Part shown: one piece after another, positions 1 through 10,360 of the stretch
How positions within the stretch are numbered: the stretch's first letter is position 1
Layout of the letters: every line of letters begins with the position of its first letter
Origin: Isoetes taiwanensis
Lineage: Eukaryota; Streptophyta; Lycopodiopsida; Isoetales; Isoetaceae
Length of the DNA: 64,000 bases
Assembly: GCA_021234155.1 (NCBI GenBank)
Contig: JAJEKV010000003.1
Coordinates: forward strand, 8,370,413-8,434,412
Reading direction: 5' to 3'
Notes under the pieces: generated by a model
Databases searched by the model: none
What the model was told of the DNA's origin: nothing
Seen by the model: only the letters and a program-made list of their open reading frames with translations
Position numbers and translations under genes: made by a program

Positions 1-150
1 GCGTATATTCCCCTGGAACGTCACATTTGTCCAAATTAGCTAATTCCAAATGCACATATCATTATTACAACCTTATTACTTACACTTTTGCACTTCAAAC
101 TTGATCAAAACATATTTTCATATTTACAAAAGTTTTGTAATTACATCATG

Positions 151-1281
151 TTAGCAATCTTCCTTCTTTATAAACCTAGCTAACTTCATATCCCTAGGCA
201 TAAAGTGACTCTCTTTGCATGGAGAGCACATGCTAATGAGTCTTCGAAGTGTTGAACTAGCTTCTGCTCTGCTGCCTCCTGCAATGCAAGTAACATATCA
301 TCTGTTACTCTCTTGGTTTTGTCGAATTCTTGCAGGATTTCCCGGGTCAATCTTGCGAAGGCAGCTCTTGGTATCAGTAGTCCGTAGCTCCTCTGAAAGT
401 GTCGGATCTCCCGAGCAGCTCTTGCAAAATAGGAGTCCGCCTTTCTCTTCATTGGCTTCTTTGGGGGTACGGGTCTCTCCGGGGGCGGCTTCAAAGTGTT
501 CTTCTTAGATGGCCTTCCTCCCTCCACGTATGTTACCTTATTTGCTTCATAATATTTCGAGTACTCCTCGTACATCTTCATGTACTCGTTGTACTCATAT
601 AGCTTCTTCCTGTACTCCCGCTCGTCCTTGAGTATATACGACTCCCGTGCCGGTCTGCCCTTCTTTAGATCCCTTGTCGGCTTCGGCCACTTGGGTATGG
701 GGGTGCTGCTGCAGACTCTTCCTCCTCATTATCTACGTTTGAAGGTCCCGAGCCTTTTGCTGGGTGGGGGACCCTTGACTCATCTTCATCCGACTCGGTG
801 TCTGATGAAGACGACGGCAGTCTGTCGGGCTCCCGCTCCCTTATGCTCACCCCTTTTGTTGGTATTGACTTTGTTTTCCGCCGGGGTTAATTGGGCACTT
901 GGGGTCCTTTCCGTTGTCCTCCTTCAATTTTTGTCGCTCCTCCCTCAATCTTTTCCGCTCCAGCTTTTCTGCAATTCTCTTCCTCTTCGCCACTCTTTTC
1001 CTCTTTCCCATTTTCTTTAACTTACGTGCCAGCTCCTCTAGCAGTGGTTGGTCCTCCTCGTCCTCGTCCTCGTCCTCTCCTCCATTGCCCTGATTTTCAG
1101 GGTTTTCCTGCTCATCAGGGTTTTGGTGCTGTTCTTGCTCGTCTTGTTGCTGCTGATCCTCCTCCTCAGCATCAGGATTTATGTCAGGGTCCTCTTCTTG
1201 CCTGGCTCGCTCCTGAGCCTCTCTGGCCTTCTGTTGGGCTGCAAGGTCCTGGGCGCTGATGTAATCGTCTGGCACAACCAT
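151..1281 (-). pseudogene. Histone H3-fold protein with long acidic N-terminal extension, frameshifted
   Basis: The ATG at 1281 opens a 144-residue segment that goes from an Ala/Gln/Glu-rich helix through an Asp/Glu run to a Lys/Arg-rich coiled coil (KRKRVAKRKRIAEKLERKRL). Reading continues after a frame change near 848 into a Ser/Asp/Glu segment, after another near 690 into a Tyr/Lys/Glu-rich linker, and then into a divergent H3 fold (about 440-186): AAREIRHFQRSYGLL for alpha-N/alpha-1, LQEAAEQKLVQHFEDS for alpha-2, ALHAKRVTL before alpha-3. A single-base shift near 200 moves the last helix (MPRDMKLARFIKKEDC) out of frame. The change near 848 overlaps a GGGGTGAGC donor-like site, so an intron is possible there. 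Full length would be near 370 residues against 136 for H3. A CENH3-like variant is possible, but the N-terminus is unlike any I know. Confidence 0.7.
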
Positions 1282-1404
1282 TCAAGCGGTTTGTTTGATG
1301 CAGGCTATGTATTGAAATATGTTAATCGCCTTCCGAGCGCCTAGAAATCGCCTTCTTGGACGGAGAGCAGCTAGCTGGAGAAGGAAGGTGAAAATGAAGA
1401 ACTC

Positions 1405-1442
1405 TAAAGGTCTATTTATAGGTCTGGGGATTTTAGGGTTTG
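1405..1442 (-). promoter_or_regulatory. TATA box and telo-box of the H3-like ORF
   Basis: On the minus strand TATAAATAGACC (about 1408-1419) lies some 130 bp before the ATG at 1281. An AAACCCTAAAA telo-box (about 1431-1441) sits just upstream of it. Telo-boxes are common in promoters of plant replication, ribosomal and histone genes, so S-phase or meristem expression is a reasonable inference. Confidence 0.55.
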
Positions 1443-1530
1443 GACCCGCAATTTCATGTCGTACCATTCTGTAAAGCATTAGTGTCCGTTGGATTAATAC
1501 ATTGGGTTCCTTTAGGCAAAAAGTACCTAT

Positions 1531-1815
1531 CACTCACACAGTGCGCGAGAAGCATTCTCAAAAGTTTTGGAATGCCCAGGGCGCACTCTGTGAGGGGTCA
1601 CATCTTTTTTACTCAAACTTTCGTTTTATAAGCAGTTTCTTAGTGTTAGAACATACATTCCTAGCTCAAATTCAAGGTTTAAGCTACTCTGCACTATCAG
1701 ATTGCTCGAATTATGCATCTAGCTAGGTCAACATGGGTCAATCACTCACACAGTGCACGAGAAGCATTCTCAAAAGTTTTGAAAATGCCCAGGGCGCACT
1801 CTGTGAGGGGTCACT
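1531..1815. repeat. Two direct copies of a stem-loop repeat in the element leader
   Basis: A block of about 72 bp occurs at 1531-1601 and again at 1743-1815 with few differences. Each copy has arms CTCACACAGTGCGC (1533-1546; CTCACACAGTGCAC at 1745-1758) and GCGCACTCTGTGAG (1581-1594; 1794-1807), which can pair over about 13 of 14 positions around a loop of roughly 35 nt. The pair sits between primer site and ORF, where retroelements carry packaging or dimerisation signals; that role is inference. No equivalent pair is seen in element 2. Confidence 0.75.
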
Positions 1816-2018
1816 TCCTAATGGCCATAATTTTTCAGGGTTTTTCTATAATTCTTCCTAACTTAGCGTTACTCTACTTTACTGCTCTACAGATTGGGAA
1901 AAAAAAAATATTCCAAATTTCCGAGGTTCATGCTTGGGTTGCTATTCCCAAGATTGGGAGTCTACTGTTAGTTCTAACAGGGAATGGTCAGTGCCCGATC
2001 TTGGTCTACCAAGATCAT

Positions 2019-2030
2019 GCTCTGATACCA
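2019..2030 (-). other. Primer-binding site, initiator Met-tRNA type
   Basis: The reverse complement reads TGGTATCAGAGC, the standard plant LTR-retrotransposon primer site complementary to the 3' end of initiator tRNA-Met. It lies one base from the LTR end at 2032. Its orientation fixes the element on the minus strand. Confidence 0.85.
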
Positions 2031-2031
2031 C

Positions 2032-3408
2032 TGTGACGTCCCCTACTTCCTCTACGATGCTCCCATCGTATCAGAAGGCGGAGTTCATCCCCCTAGCAGC
2101 CAAACTAACAGGGACCATCCACCTGATACCAATCCTTGACAATGGATCGATGAGGAAGAATGGATGGTCATTTGCCCCGTCTTCCCTCGGGACCGTCCTA
2201 ACTGCGGAAGCATTGAGTAAACATAAGCACATGATATCAATATATCAACAAAGCCACCTCGAATGGTGACTACACCATAACATACATGTAATAGCATATC
2301 AATAAGATCATTATCACATGGGGGATCCTACCCAAGGGCTCGGACTCCAAGGTATGGACTGACGGCTTGGGCCTCCAGAAGTCATTGCAGACCGAATTCA
2401 TAAGAATGGATTGGGTTGGCATAGAAACATGGTTGTTGGGTAGTCCACTCCATCCGCCCCTCCCGTGCACACTTTGCAGAGTAGGTTGAAGAGTCTTGGG
2501 ACTGGACCGTAGCCTGCCGAGTGCGTAGCCAAAGGGGCTACTGCTGGGTTGCATCTCCCCAGTCCCGATGAGGCAGGAGGAGAGTCTCTTCCCCTCCAGA
2601 GGCATGCATGCCCATCACAGGCGGCTAGAAGGTCACTGCTCGTATTCGACTTGAACCTCATTGAAGGTGACGCATCACCCAAGAAGTGTCGAGCTCATGC
2701 CTTGCCCACACGCAGTGGCAAACCATTAAGCCTAGCCTGCTTAGATCCCCGGTAGGCTTTACACACTAGAGGGATCAATCAGTGATGGGACAAGTCCCCT
2801 TTATTCCACCGGTCTAGCCTCGCCACCCACAACCAGGCGGACTCTTGTACACGGGCCGCATTAATTGGGAATTAATGAGGTTATCTAGGATCATCTGCTA
2901 CTGAAGGTTTCAGGGTCTCTATCCGGAACATCATCATCATCATTAAGAACTGAAATACTGAATAAGATCTAATCTATCTTACCTAAACATACATGGTTAG
3001 GTTCTTTCGTTACGGCTGGTGATCTTAGGATCTACAAGGCTGATAAGACTGATCTAACATACTATCCTAGCTCATTGCTGGGCTAAGAGTCGGCTTTGCA
3101 CAACAGAATCGCAGGTTACCCTCCACCTCCCCGAATCGCGTCCATACCTTCGTTCTTGCTGAAGACTGCTGCTCCTGATGAATTTAATGTGCAAAGGCGG
3201 CTCAACAGGGCCTGGCAATGCGGAATGCCAGCTTGCCTTGGCCAGAATGGCTTAGGGAAGCCAAAATGCGAAAAGGGGAAAGGTTTAGGGTTTTCCCTTT
3301 TGTTCTTTATTATATATGAACTTTTAGGGTTAGGTTGGAAGGGATCAAATAGGGTATTGCCACTTGGCAAGGGGGTTTTAATTGCATATGTTTAATATAC
3401 ATGCGCAA
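2032..3408 (-). repeat. LTR of retroelement 1
   Basis: On the plus strand it starts TGTGACGTCCCC directly beside the primer site, so on the minus strand it ends in CACA. Its first 50 bases resemble those of the LTR at 24072, including a shared TACGATGCTCC block, and a second shared block (CATCCGCCCCTC then GTGCACACTTTGCAGA) lies near 2452-2482 and 24508-24536. Telo-box-like TTTAGGGTT motifs occur near 3284 and 3322, and a TATATATAA stretch lies near 3312 on the minus strand. The outer edge is not fixed by a second copy. Confidence 0.5.
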
Positions 3409-3415
3409 CATACGA

Positions 3416-3436
3416 GGTTGCCCCCCTAGGTGCAAC
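3416..3436. repeat. Short palindromic GTTGCCCCCC repeat
   Basis: GTTGCCCCCCTAGGTGCAAC can fold on itself. Related palindromes occur at 3770-3798, 34661-34690 and 54209-54240, the last two within longer homologous repeats. It may be a 3'-terminal hairpin of a SINE-like family. Confidence 0.5.
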
Positions 3437-4786
3437 TTTTTACGGCTCTCAAGTACTTGTCATAGTGACATGTACGTGTGATGTGGCAGTATAATATACG
3501 TATTCAGATTGTATGTTATGCTGAAACGTCACAAGCAACCTCTCCTGCTTCTTACCAAAAGCTTCAGCCCTGTCACTGCAAGAAATTGGGGAATGCATAT
3601 CCACCTTTCGTTGTCTGCCAAAGAAAATCTCTGCCGTCTAAATGTCATAAATGTCACAAAAACCCTAACTAATCCCAGACAATCGCAATCGCCTATTTAG
3701 AATATTTTATGGGATATTATATTCAAATCAAATCAAGGCCTTCTATATGTCATTCCACCCTCCAACAAGAGGGTTGCCCCCCACGGGGAACCCAAAAAGG
3801 AGAAAAGATGAAGTCACCTTATGATGCATCTAAAATAATGTTATCACAGCAAGCAAGGAATTGCACTTCCCATTGTCCCAAAGTTGTGTATTATGATGGT
3901 TTGATCTCTTTGTTATGTTCTCTACTTTTGATGCTTATGTACTGTATTCTCTTTGTTGTCATTGTCTAGCATTGCGACATAGGATCATATGTCTTTGAAT
4001 TGCATATGTCCTTGTTATTCAAGATTCCAAAGTGTTTCCATGTATGCAGCTAGCAGCAGCCATGGATCCCCCCTTAGTCACAAGGACTAACCCCATTGAG
4101 TGCATGTGCAGTGAATCCGCAAGGCAATGGTCAAGTTGATGGTGGTCGTGGTTGAGTTCTACAGCTAAAAGCTCCTGTCTGATTTGCTCAATTTGATGTT
4201 ATATATACTGAGAATATTGTGGATAGTATATCTTTTGGATTTTGTTGTCTTTGATGGATAAGAATGGATCATTCTCAATTGCATATGAAAGATTAAATTC
4301 TTCACCAACACTATAACTTTTGTAAAGTCTTCATACCAATCTGGATCTAGCCTTAAGTTTAGACAAGATCCAGAGTTGCTAGGAGGATCAACTCGACAGG
4401 TTCATCATAGTGTACTTACTACATTTAGCTAAGAATGGATCAAATCTTGTTTGAAATATCCGATTTGATAAAGTGGATGCATGCAAATTTTAGGTCGAAA
4501 TTTTGTAAAAATAGTGTAAAGTTCGACAAATTAGAGGTGTTTTTGACAAAAATTCGGTAAGCATAAATAAAAGGCGGCATTTTTTATGGTTAGTGCAAAA
4601 TTTAAATTCGAGGCTTGGAGAAAGGATCGTTCACAAAGTACCTATTTAGGGCCAATATAAAAGTTGGTTAAAATGGATTATTCTGCTTCATTTGCAGGCT
4701 AATTTGTCAGCTTATTTGGTACTATCATTCCTTTGCTTCAATTGCGTGATTTGCAGTCTAATTGTTTCATTCTTGCTGGAAAGACA
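3437..4786. other. Intergenic, no gene seen
   Basis: Only short ORFs without recognisable domains are present. A variant of the palindrome (GGGTTGCCCCCCACGGGGAACCC) lies at 3770-3798. I see nothing else in this stretch. Confidence 0.6.
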
Positions 4787-4795
4787 TTTCTTCTT

Positions 4796-5198
4796 GGGAA
4801 AATTAAGAAAATACCCCTATATTTTGCAAATATTACCAAGGGCATTTTAGGTAATATGATAATATAGTTTTTGTGGCTCATCAAATGCAAAAGTTTTCTC
4901 GACAGTTGTAAATTATGATAGGATCTTACCAACAAGATCAAATTCATCTAAATTGGAGTTGAAATTTACAAGTCATGCTCTTTAGAGTTACTTTTTAAAA
5001 CCCTTTTTTAAGGCACTATAACTTGAAGATTCCAACTCCATTTTAGATTATTCTATCTGACTATCATCTATAAGTTTTGTGAAGGCCGCTTTCATGTTTG
5101 ATCAGTCACAAAGAAGTTTTACCATTTTAGCCAAACACTCCATTTTTAGGGGTATTTTGGTAATTTCTGCAATATAGGGGCATTTTGGTAATTTCCTC
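4796..5198. mobile_element. Mutator-like MITE with perfect 9-bp target duplication
   Basis: TTTCTTCTT at 4787-4795 and again at 5199-5207 brackets a 403-bp AT-rich segment. Its ends are imperfect inverted repeats: left GGGAAAATTA, then AAAATACCCCTATATT; right, reverse complemented, GAGGAAATTA, then AAAATGCCCCTATATT. A 9-bp duplication with long imperfect TIRs is typical of Mutator-like elements. It has no coding capacity. Confidence 0.8.
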
Positions 5199-5727
5199 TT
5201 TCTTCTTATTAGTTGCCTGCTTTCTTAATAGGGTCTGGTCACATGTAGCCGTTGATAGCAATTCTTCCCTGTCAATCGTGGAAAACTGAAGGGTCACATG
5301 CAGGAGAATGATAGCAATGGAGTTCAGTTGACAGGGATTGTTTCACCCGGCTCCTGCCCTCGGTTGAATGGATTCCTATTGACAAGAATCTGTTCGATCT
5401 CAACACGCGGCTCAGAGTTCTTCATCGCAACCAGAATGTCAACGGCTTCATATGATCCCTGTAGCTGTTGACGGCTACATGTGAACGGACCTTTAGTGTG
5501 CAAATGAGACTGGCAGAACTACAACATCAAAGATTGGCGGCAGGTCAATAGCGGACTGGACTTGTTTGTAAACCTTTAGATGACGTGGATATTGGGGTTT
5601 GATTCCATCAAACACTTGAATGGACGGTGGAACTTTTATTTCATGGCATGACGTAGAGAAATTCTAGGCGTAAGATTTTCTATGGAAATTTTACTGCAGG
5701 ACAGGATATTATTGCAGCCACAGATAG

Positions 5728-5734
5728 TATAAAA
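5728..5734 (+). promoter_or_regulatory. TATA box of the thioredoxin-like gene
   Basis: TATAAAA lies 44 bp before the ATG at 5772, which implies a short 5' UTR of roughly 10-15 nt. No other strong TATA is seen closer to the start. Confidence 0.5.
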
Positions 5735-5771
5735 ACATTCTGATTGCGAAAATAAGCGCGTAAGCTTCGCC

Positions 5772-7203
5772 ATGCCTCCTATACAGAGCACCACCAAGCT
5801 ACCCCTCGGATCGCCGGCTCCCGATTTCGAGGTATGCTCTTCCTGGTGCTTGAACTTACCATTTTAAAGTATAATTTTCTGGTCTGTTTAGCTGTTGGAG
5901 CCATTATCTGGGAAGGTTTGGAGGCTCAGTGACTTTGAGGGGTCCAATGCTCTTCTGGTAACTTGATTTGAACTTTTTATGCATTCTATTTGTCGTCTTT
6001 AAGATATTTAGCTTGGCTTGCCAAGCTAAGATTGTAATGCTTGACATGTGAGATGTGCTATGGAATGTATATGATATCTATCCATTACTTATTATTCATA
6101 TTTAAGATCCTCGATATGACATAACTTAACTACGTTTGTGCAAGTTAAGGTAATGATTGAAGTTGAGCCAGTTTTAGTTTCTCCTAGATTACTAATTTGG
6201 CTATCATTAGTGTCTATTGACCTCGGTCCAGTAATGCCATTTTTTACAGGTTATGTTCATTTGCAACCACTGTCCATTTGTAATACATCTGAAATCTGCT
6301 ATTGTAGACCTCACTAAGGAATATGTCAAGGTATTTTTCACAATTTTCGTAAAGTTTCTTGTGCCACATTCATAATTTCTCTTATAATTGCAGAAAGGAG
6401 TGGCAGCAGTAGCTATTTCATCTAACTCTGTGAAGTCTCATCCTGAGGTGTGTCTAACAACCGTGTGTAATGGGTTCTGTTAACAACCTTGTGCTTGGAA
6501 TATAGTGCAGTAAAGCATATATGAACATTGATTTAACTATTGCCCTCATGTGTTTGATCTGTTTGGGAATTTAACTACTACTTGGAAATGTTTCAAATAG
6601 GATGGTCCAGATTTTATGGTGGCAGATGTGAGGAACCATGCTTATGAGTTTCCATATTTATACGATGAAGTAATGACTTTTTAGCCTGAGAGTATTCTCC
6701 ACTTTTATCTGGTTTCTGATCGTTTATCAATTATAACCAGACCCAAGAAGTTGCCAAAGCTTATGGAGCTGTATGCACACCCGAGTTTTTCTTGTTCAAA
6801 AAGGTGTAGTCTAGTCTTATTTTAACTGGTAGAAAATTGTGTGTGTATTCATAAAGTCATGCCACTTTCTAGGGCAATGAGAATCCATTTGAACTAGTTT
6901 ATCATGGTCGTTTCGATGATTCACGTCCTAATAGCAAGACTCCTATCACAGGAAGGTCTGTTCTCTCAGAAGTTCAGTAATAGAAGTTCTATCATAGTAC
7001 AGCATTTTACTTGTTTATTCTTCCAGGGACTTGAGGCAAGCATTGGATTTGGTGGTTTCTGGTAGTCCTTTAACTGGACCACAGTTGCCAAGGTAAAATA
7101 TGCTCAAGTTGGTTCCTTGAATAGGATGCAATTAGGTAACTGGTTTATCTCTGTTCCTTGCAGCATTGGATGCAGCATCAAATGGCACCCTGAAAATGAT
7201 TAA
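5772..7203 (+). CDS. Thioredoxin-fold AhpC/TSA-like protein, nine exons
   Basis: Nine exons with GT/AG borders join into an uninterrupted 193-residue frame: 5772-5831, 5892-5957, 6250-6330, 6394-6447, 6601-6669, 6741-6803, 6873-6955, 7027-7092 and 7164-7203. The N-terminal LPLGSPAPDFELLEPLSG is the usual opening of AhpC/TSA-type thioredoxin folds. CNHCPF in exon 3 gives a CxxC redox pair at the end of the first strand. CTPEFFLFKK in exon 6 holds the cis-Pro-type segment with a further Cys. These features fit a small thioredoxin-family protein of a type also found in bacteria, probably a thiol oxidoreductase; the substrate is unknown. No transit peptide is apparent, so a cytosolic site is likely. 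It converges on the SOUL gene at 7852. Confidence 0.88.
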
Positions 7204-7851
7204 AATCCTCAATCGAGACTATATAGCATTATTATGTCAAGAGGAAGTTTAGATGAGGGATATGGATTACCCTAGCATTGGGAATATATGAAATATGATT
7301 GGCCGCTTTGCACCCAAATGAATTACCCTGGCATGGGGAAAATACAAACACGATTTGGCATTTTGCATTCAAATTTTCATAGTGTATTATAATAATGCAA
7401 TATTTCTGTGATAGTCATCAATCTTGACAGAGTACTGGGATTTTACACAATTCGGTCCGACTTCGACAATTAGTTTGCAGATCCTTACGGTTGAAGCATT
7501 GTCTTTTGAAATAATTCATTCTTTATACCAACTCTATTGTCTTATATCATTGTCCAGGTGCATTAATGCAAGGATGTCAGATATTTTCTTAATTGCCATA
7601 ACCAAATATCTATCGACTACACGTCTAAGATATGCAAAGAACAAAGGGCAAGAGAGTTTCTCTGTTGGTAACTGCTTGCTCTGTTGAAGGTGATCCTGGA
7701 ATTTGCTAGAAGACTAAGATACAAACATTGAAGAAATGATCTTTATATATTTAACAATTTATACTGCACAACGTATTACATGATCGCCATAAGCACATTA
7801 CTGTAAAGTTGGAAGAAGAAAGAATTTACAACACCAGAACAGAAGCAGTTT
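7204..7851. other. Convergent intergenic gap between two genes
   Basis: This holds the 3' flanks of the thioredoxin-like gene (+) and the SOUL gene (-). Near-repeats of a GCATTGGGAAtAT / GCATGGGGAAaAT type lie near 7276 and 7333. No RNA gene or long ORF is convincing. Confidence 0.5.
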
Positions 7852-8415
7852 TCAAAGCTGAAGGGGAAACATGATCTCATTGGTCCTAAGTGGAGGAGGA
7901 GTCCAAGGAGGATTATACCGAGCGAGGATATAGTTTCCAATCACCTGAAAACCAGCTTGGGCCAGAATTTTTCTAAAGGCCTCAGCTTTTGCATCCACAG
8001 TTTTACTGTCTGCAATACCATTGAAGGTAGTAACACCATAAACTGTGGGAGGAACCTGCTTCACTTTAACTCTAGGATCCAGGGGCACAGGAGCATTGTC
8101 TGCACTGTATTTGGAAGGAAGGAAAAAACTCATGCTAGTCATCTTGGCCTCCTCTTTGGTTACAACAGGAGCAGTCATGGCTACCTTCTCCCCTTCTGAG
8201 GCTCCTACTTTCTTATTTTGGGGAGCCTTGAGAACCCCTATGTAGTCTGCTAGAATTGTAAATCCTCCATCTCTGCCACTTTTCATTTCTGTTGGATCAT
8301 ATGTTACCTCTGCTATGGTGCATGGCCCGTATTCACGTACTTCATAGCCTTCTCCCTTGCTCTTCACCTCGTATTTGGGTGTTTCCTCCCTTATCTTGCC
8401 CAGCAGCGACCCCAT
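7852..8415 (-). CDS. SOUL family haem-binding protein
   Basis: A single-exon ORF of 187 residues starts at the ATG at 8415. YEVREYGPCTIAEVTYD near the N-terminus is the SOUL/HBP signature, followed by a YIGVLKAPQNKK block, the conserved KVAMTAPVV segment, the MSFFLPSKY strand, a VKVKQVPPTVYGVTTFNG strand and the closing YILARYNPPWTPPPLRTNEIM typical of plant members. SOUL proteins bind haem or tetrapyrroles and may act as carriers or buffers. No signal or transit peptide is seen, so it matches the cytosolic class. Length is near the family norm and there is no sign of decay. It lies tail to tail with the thioredoxin-like gene, about 650 bp away. Confidence 0.93.
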   Translation of the reverse strand: MGSLLGKIREETPKYEVKSKGEGYEVREYGPCTIAEVTYDPTEMKSGRDGGFTILADYIGVLKAPQNKKVGASEGEKVAMTAPVVTKEEAKMTSMSFFLPSKYSADNAPVPLDPRVKVKQVPPTVYGVTTFNGIADSKTVDAKAEAFRKILAQAGFQVIGNYILARYNPPWTPPPLRTNEIMFPLQL

Positions 8416-8883
8416 CCTTTGCCTAAGTTACTTCTGCTGCTTTCGGTCTTCCTCATCTTATAGAATTATGGGTGGCTTATGGTTTGCCAAGTTTCCCACT
8501 TGGGTTCCCTACACTTGGCCGCCAATTAGTCGCATACCTTATGCTTTCCTTTTTCCTGCTGTTTTTTCTCCATTATAACAAGAAATTGTTTCGTGAAATT
8601 TATTCAGAAATTTTCATTCTCCATGTCTAACCAGAAATTTTCTGTGTAACCAGAAATTTTACAGGGAGAAGGCAAGACGCTGCGTTGAGTTCTAGCGGAG
8701 CCAGCAGCACCCATAGAATAATTCAGCGCTGCCTGGGCTGATGCCCTAAAACGGGCTGAAATTTTTTACCTCAGCCCAGCTTCAACAGCTTTTAAGCTGG
8801 CCCTTCGCATTTCAACCGAACCCTATAAAGCATTCGCAGTAATACTACTGATCTTTATACAGTTCAATCAGTCATGTAACTTA

Positions 8884-10161
8884 GGCCCTTTTTCCACAGC
8901 AGACTGGCTGTCTTATTTTTATAAGACACCCTTTTGGGCTCCATGTCAGCTCCACGTCGTAAATAAGACACCTCCTGAAAAAATCGATTTTCCATTAATG
9001 AAATATAAGACACGAGCTATTGAGATAAGATCTGTCTTATAATCTAGCTTTTCCACAGACCACCATTTTCCAGATTTTTCCAAATCTTAAAGCAAAGAGG
9101 TTGCTGCAGCAATCTATCTGAAGATATCTTGGAGATACTAAGAGAAATCCACCAGAGCAAATATCTGAAGGGCCAACCTCCAAAAATGGATTCAATAGAT
9201 ACCCAATTTTATATGTAATTTGGATCAAAACCCTGTGGCCAGTTTCAACCTGATCTACTGCGTGATTGTGAGAATCAAAGAGAGCAGATAACAGTTGCGA
9301 CTGTCAAGGGCCTTGAAACCTTGGTAAAACGCCTTTCTGGCAAGAAACTGTAACCTCGGGCCGCTGCATCTTCAACTTCTTTACGCCAAAGTAATGCAGG
9401 CGGTATAATTCTTTTTTCTGATCTAAGGATCATGGCAGGGGAATAGCAACTCGGCGGCAATAGCAGGGCCAATTTAGAGTCAGATAATACGTTTTAATTT
9501 GATTCAAGTCTGTCTGTGTAGCCTCTAGAATTTTGTTTCCTTTTCACACATAGAATTGCTTTGTCCAGACACTCTCTTTTCGTAAGCCCTCATCCAGTTG
9601 AATCGAAGCTTCTGTTTAATGCAATCCGATCTGTTTGATGCAGCTATTGCAATCCCAGAGTAATATCGAAGCTTCAATGTTCATCGGAACAGGGCTTTAA
9701 AAGCCGAGAGGAGGAAGCTAAGCCTGTAAATCGACGACATGCTCTCAGAATAAGAAACGACGACATGCTCTCAGAATTAACAATAGAATCTGAAAAAAAA
9801 AGAATTAACACAGAAGTAACAATAGAATCTGAAAAACAGGCTGTCTCAAAAAACCCAATTGAACCATAATTGCTTCAAAAATCGAGTAATCAGAATCCAA
9901 ATCTGCGTGACGTTAAAATCTCTTCTTCTTCTTCTATTTTGCGACAGCCTTGAATTGCGGCGAATTTGACCTCTGATTGGTTAGGATTCGCTGTCCTATT
10001 TTCTGGCGGGGGATTTCCCCCGAAAATAAGACATTAGACTTGTACGGAATTCATTTAGGACATGCCTGAAAAGTTGTGGAAAAACTACGGTGTCACATTT
10101 GCTTATGTGGCCCAATAATAATCAGCTAAATTTAAGACATGTGTGCCATGGAAAAAGGGCC
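8884..10161. mobile_element. PIF/Harbinger-like (Tourist-type) element, non-coding
   Basis: TTA at 8881-8883 and at 10162-10164 flanks a 1,278-bp segment. Its termini are GGCCCTTTTTCCACAGCA and, reverse complemented from the right end, GGCCCTTTTTCCATGGCA. A TTA target and GG-starting TIRs are the PIF/Harbinger pattern. Internally GTCTTAT-type motifs recur near both ends, but no transposase is seen, so it is a non-autonomous derivative. Confidence 0.85.
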
Positions 10162-10360
10162 TTAATCACCTGTGTAAGGACATACTGCTACATTATAGAT
10201 GGCAAGATATGTGTAAAATCAAGAACTTATTCTCCTCAGTATTTCCGGGACTCATCAAAACTCCAAAATCATTACTCATCATGATGTTGGCATTGGTAAA
10301 ATTGTCGACAAGTATCATTGGTCTATTGCTGAGTCAGCATGTTAAGTCCTTGTCAAAGTT

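Larger units (their letters stand above)
1..3408 (-). mobile_element. LTR-type retroelement 1, partial, carrying an H3-fold ORF
   Basis: Read on the minus strand, an LTR whose inner end is at 2032 is followed by a Met-tRNA primer-binding site (2019-2030), a leader with two stem-loop repeats, a TATA/telo-box promoter and an ORF ending in a histone H3 fold (1281 to 151). The element runs off the window at position 1, so its second LTR is not seen. No gag, reverse transcriptase or integrase is visible in the part present, so it is probably non-autonomous. A related arrangement occurs at about 20.6-24.6 kb in the same orientation. The outer LTR edge near 3408 is a guess based on an ACA end. Confidence 0.55.

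Noticed and set aside
580-1344. Plus-strand frames opposite the acidic H3-like N-terminus
   Set aside because: They are Ser/Leu/Pro-rich mirrors of the Glu/Gln/Lys codons on the minus strand and show no domain.
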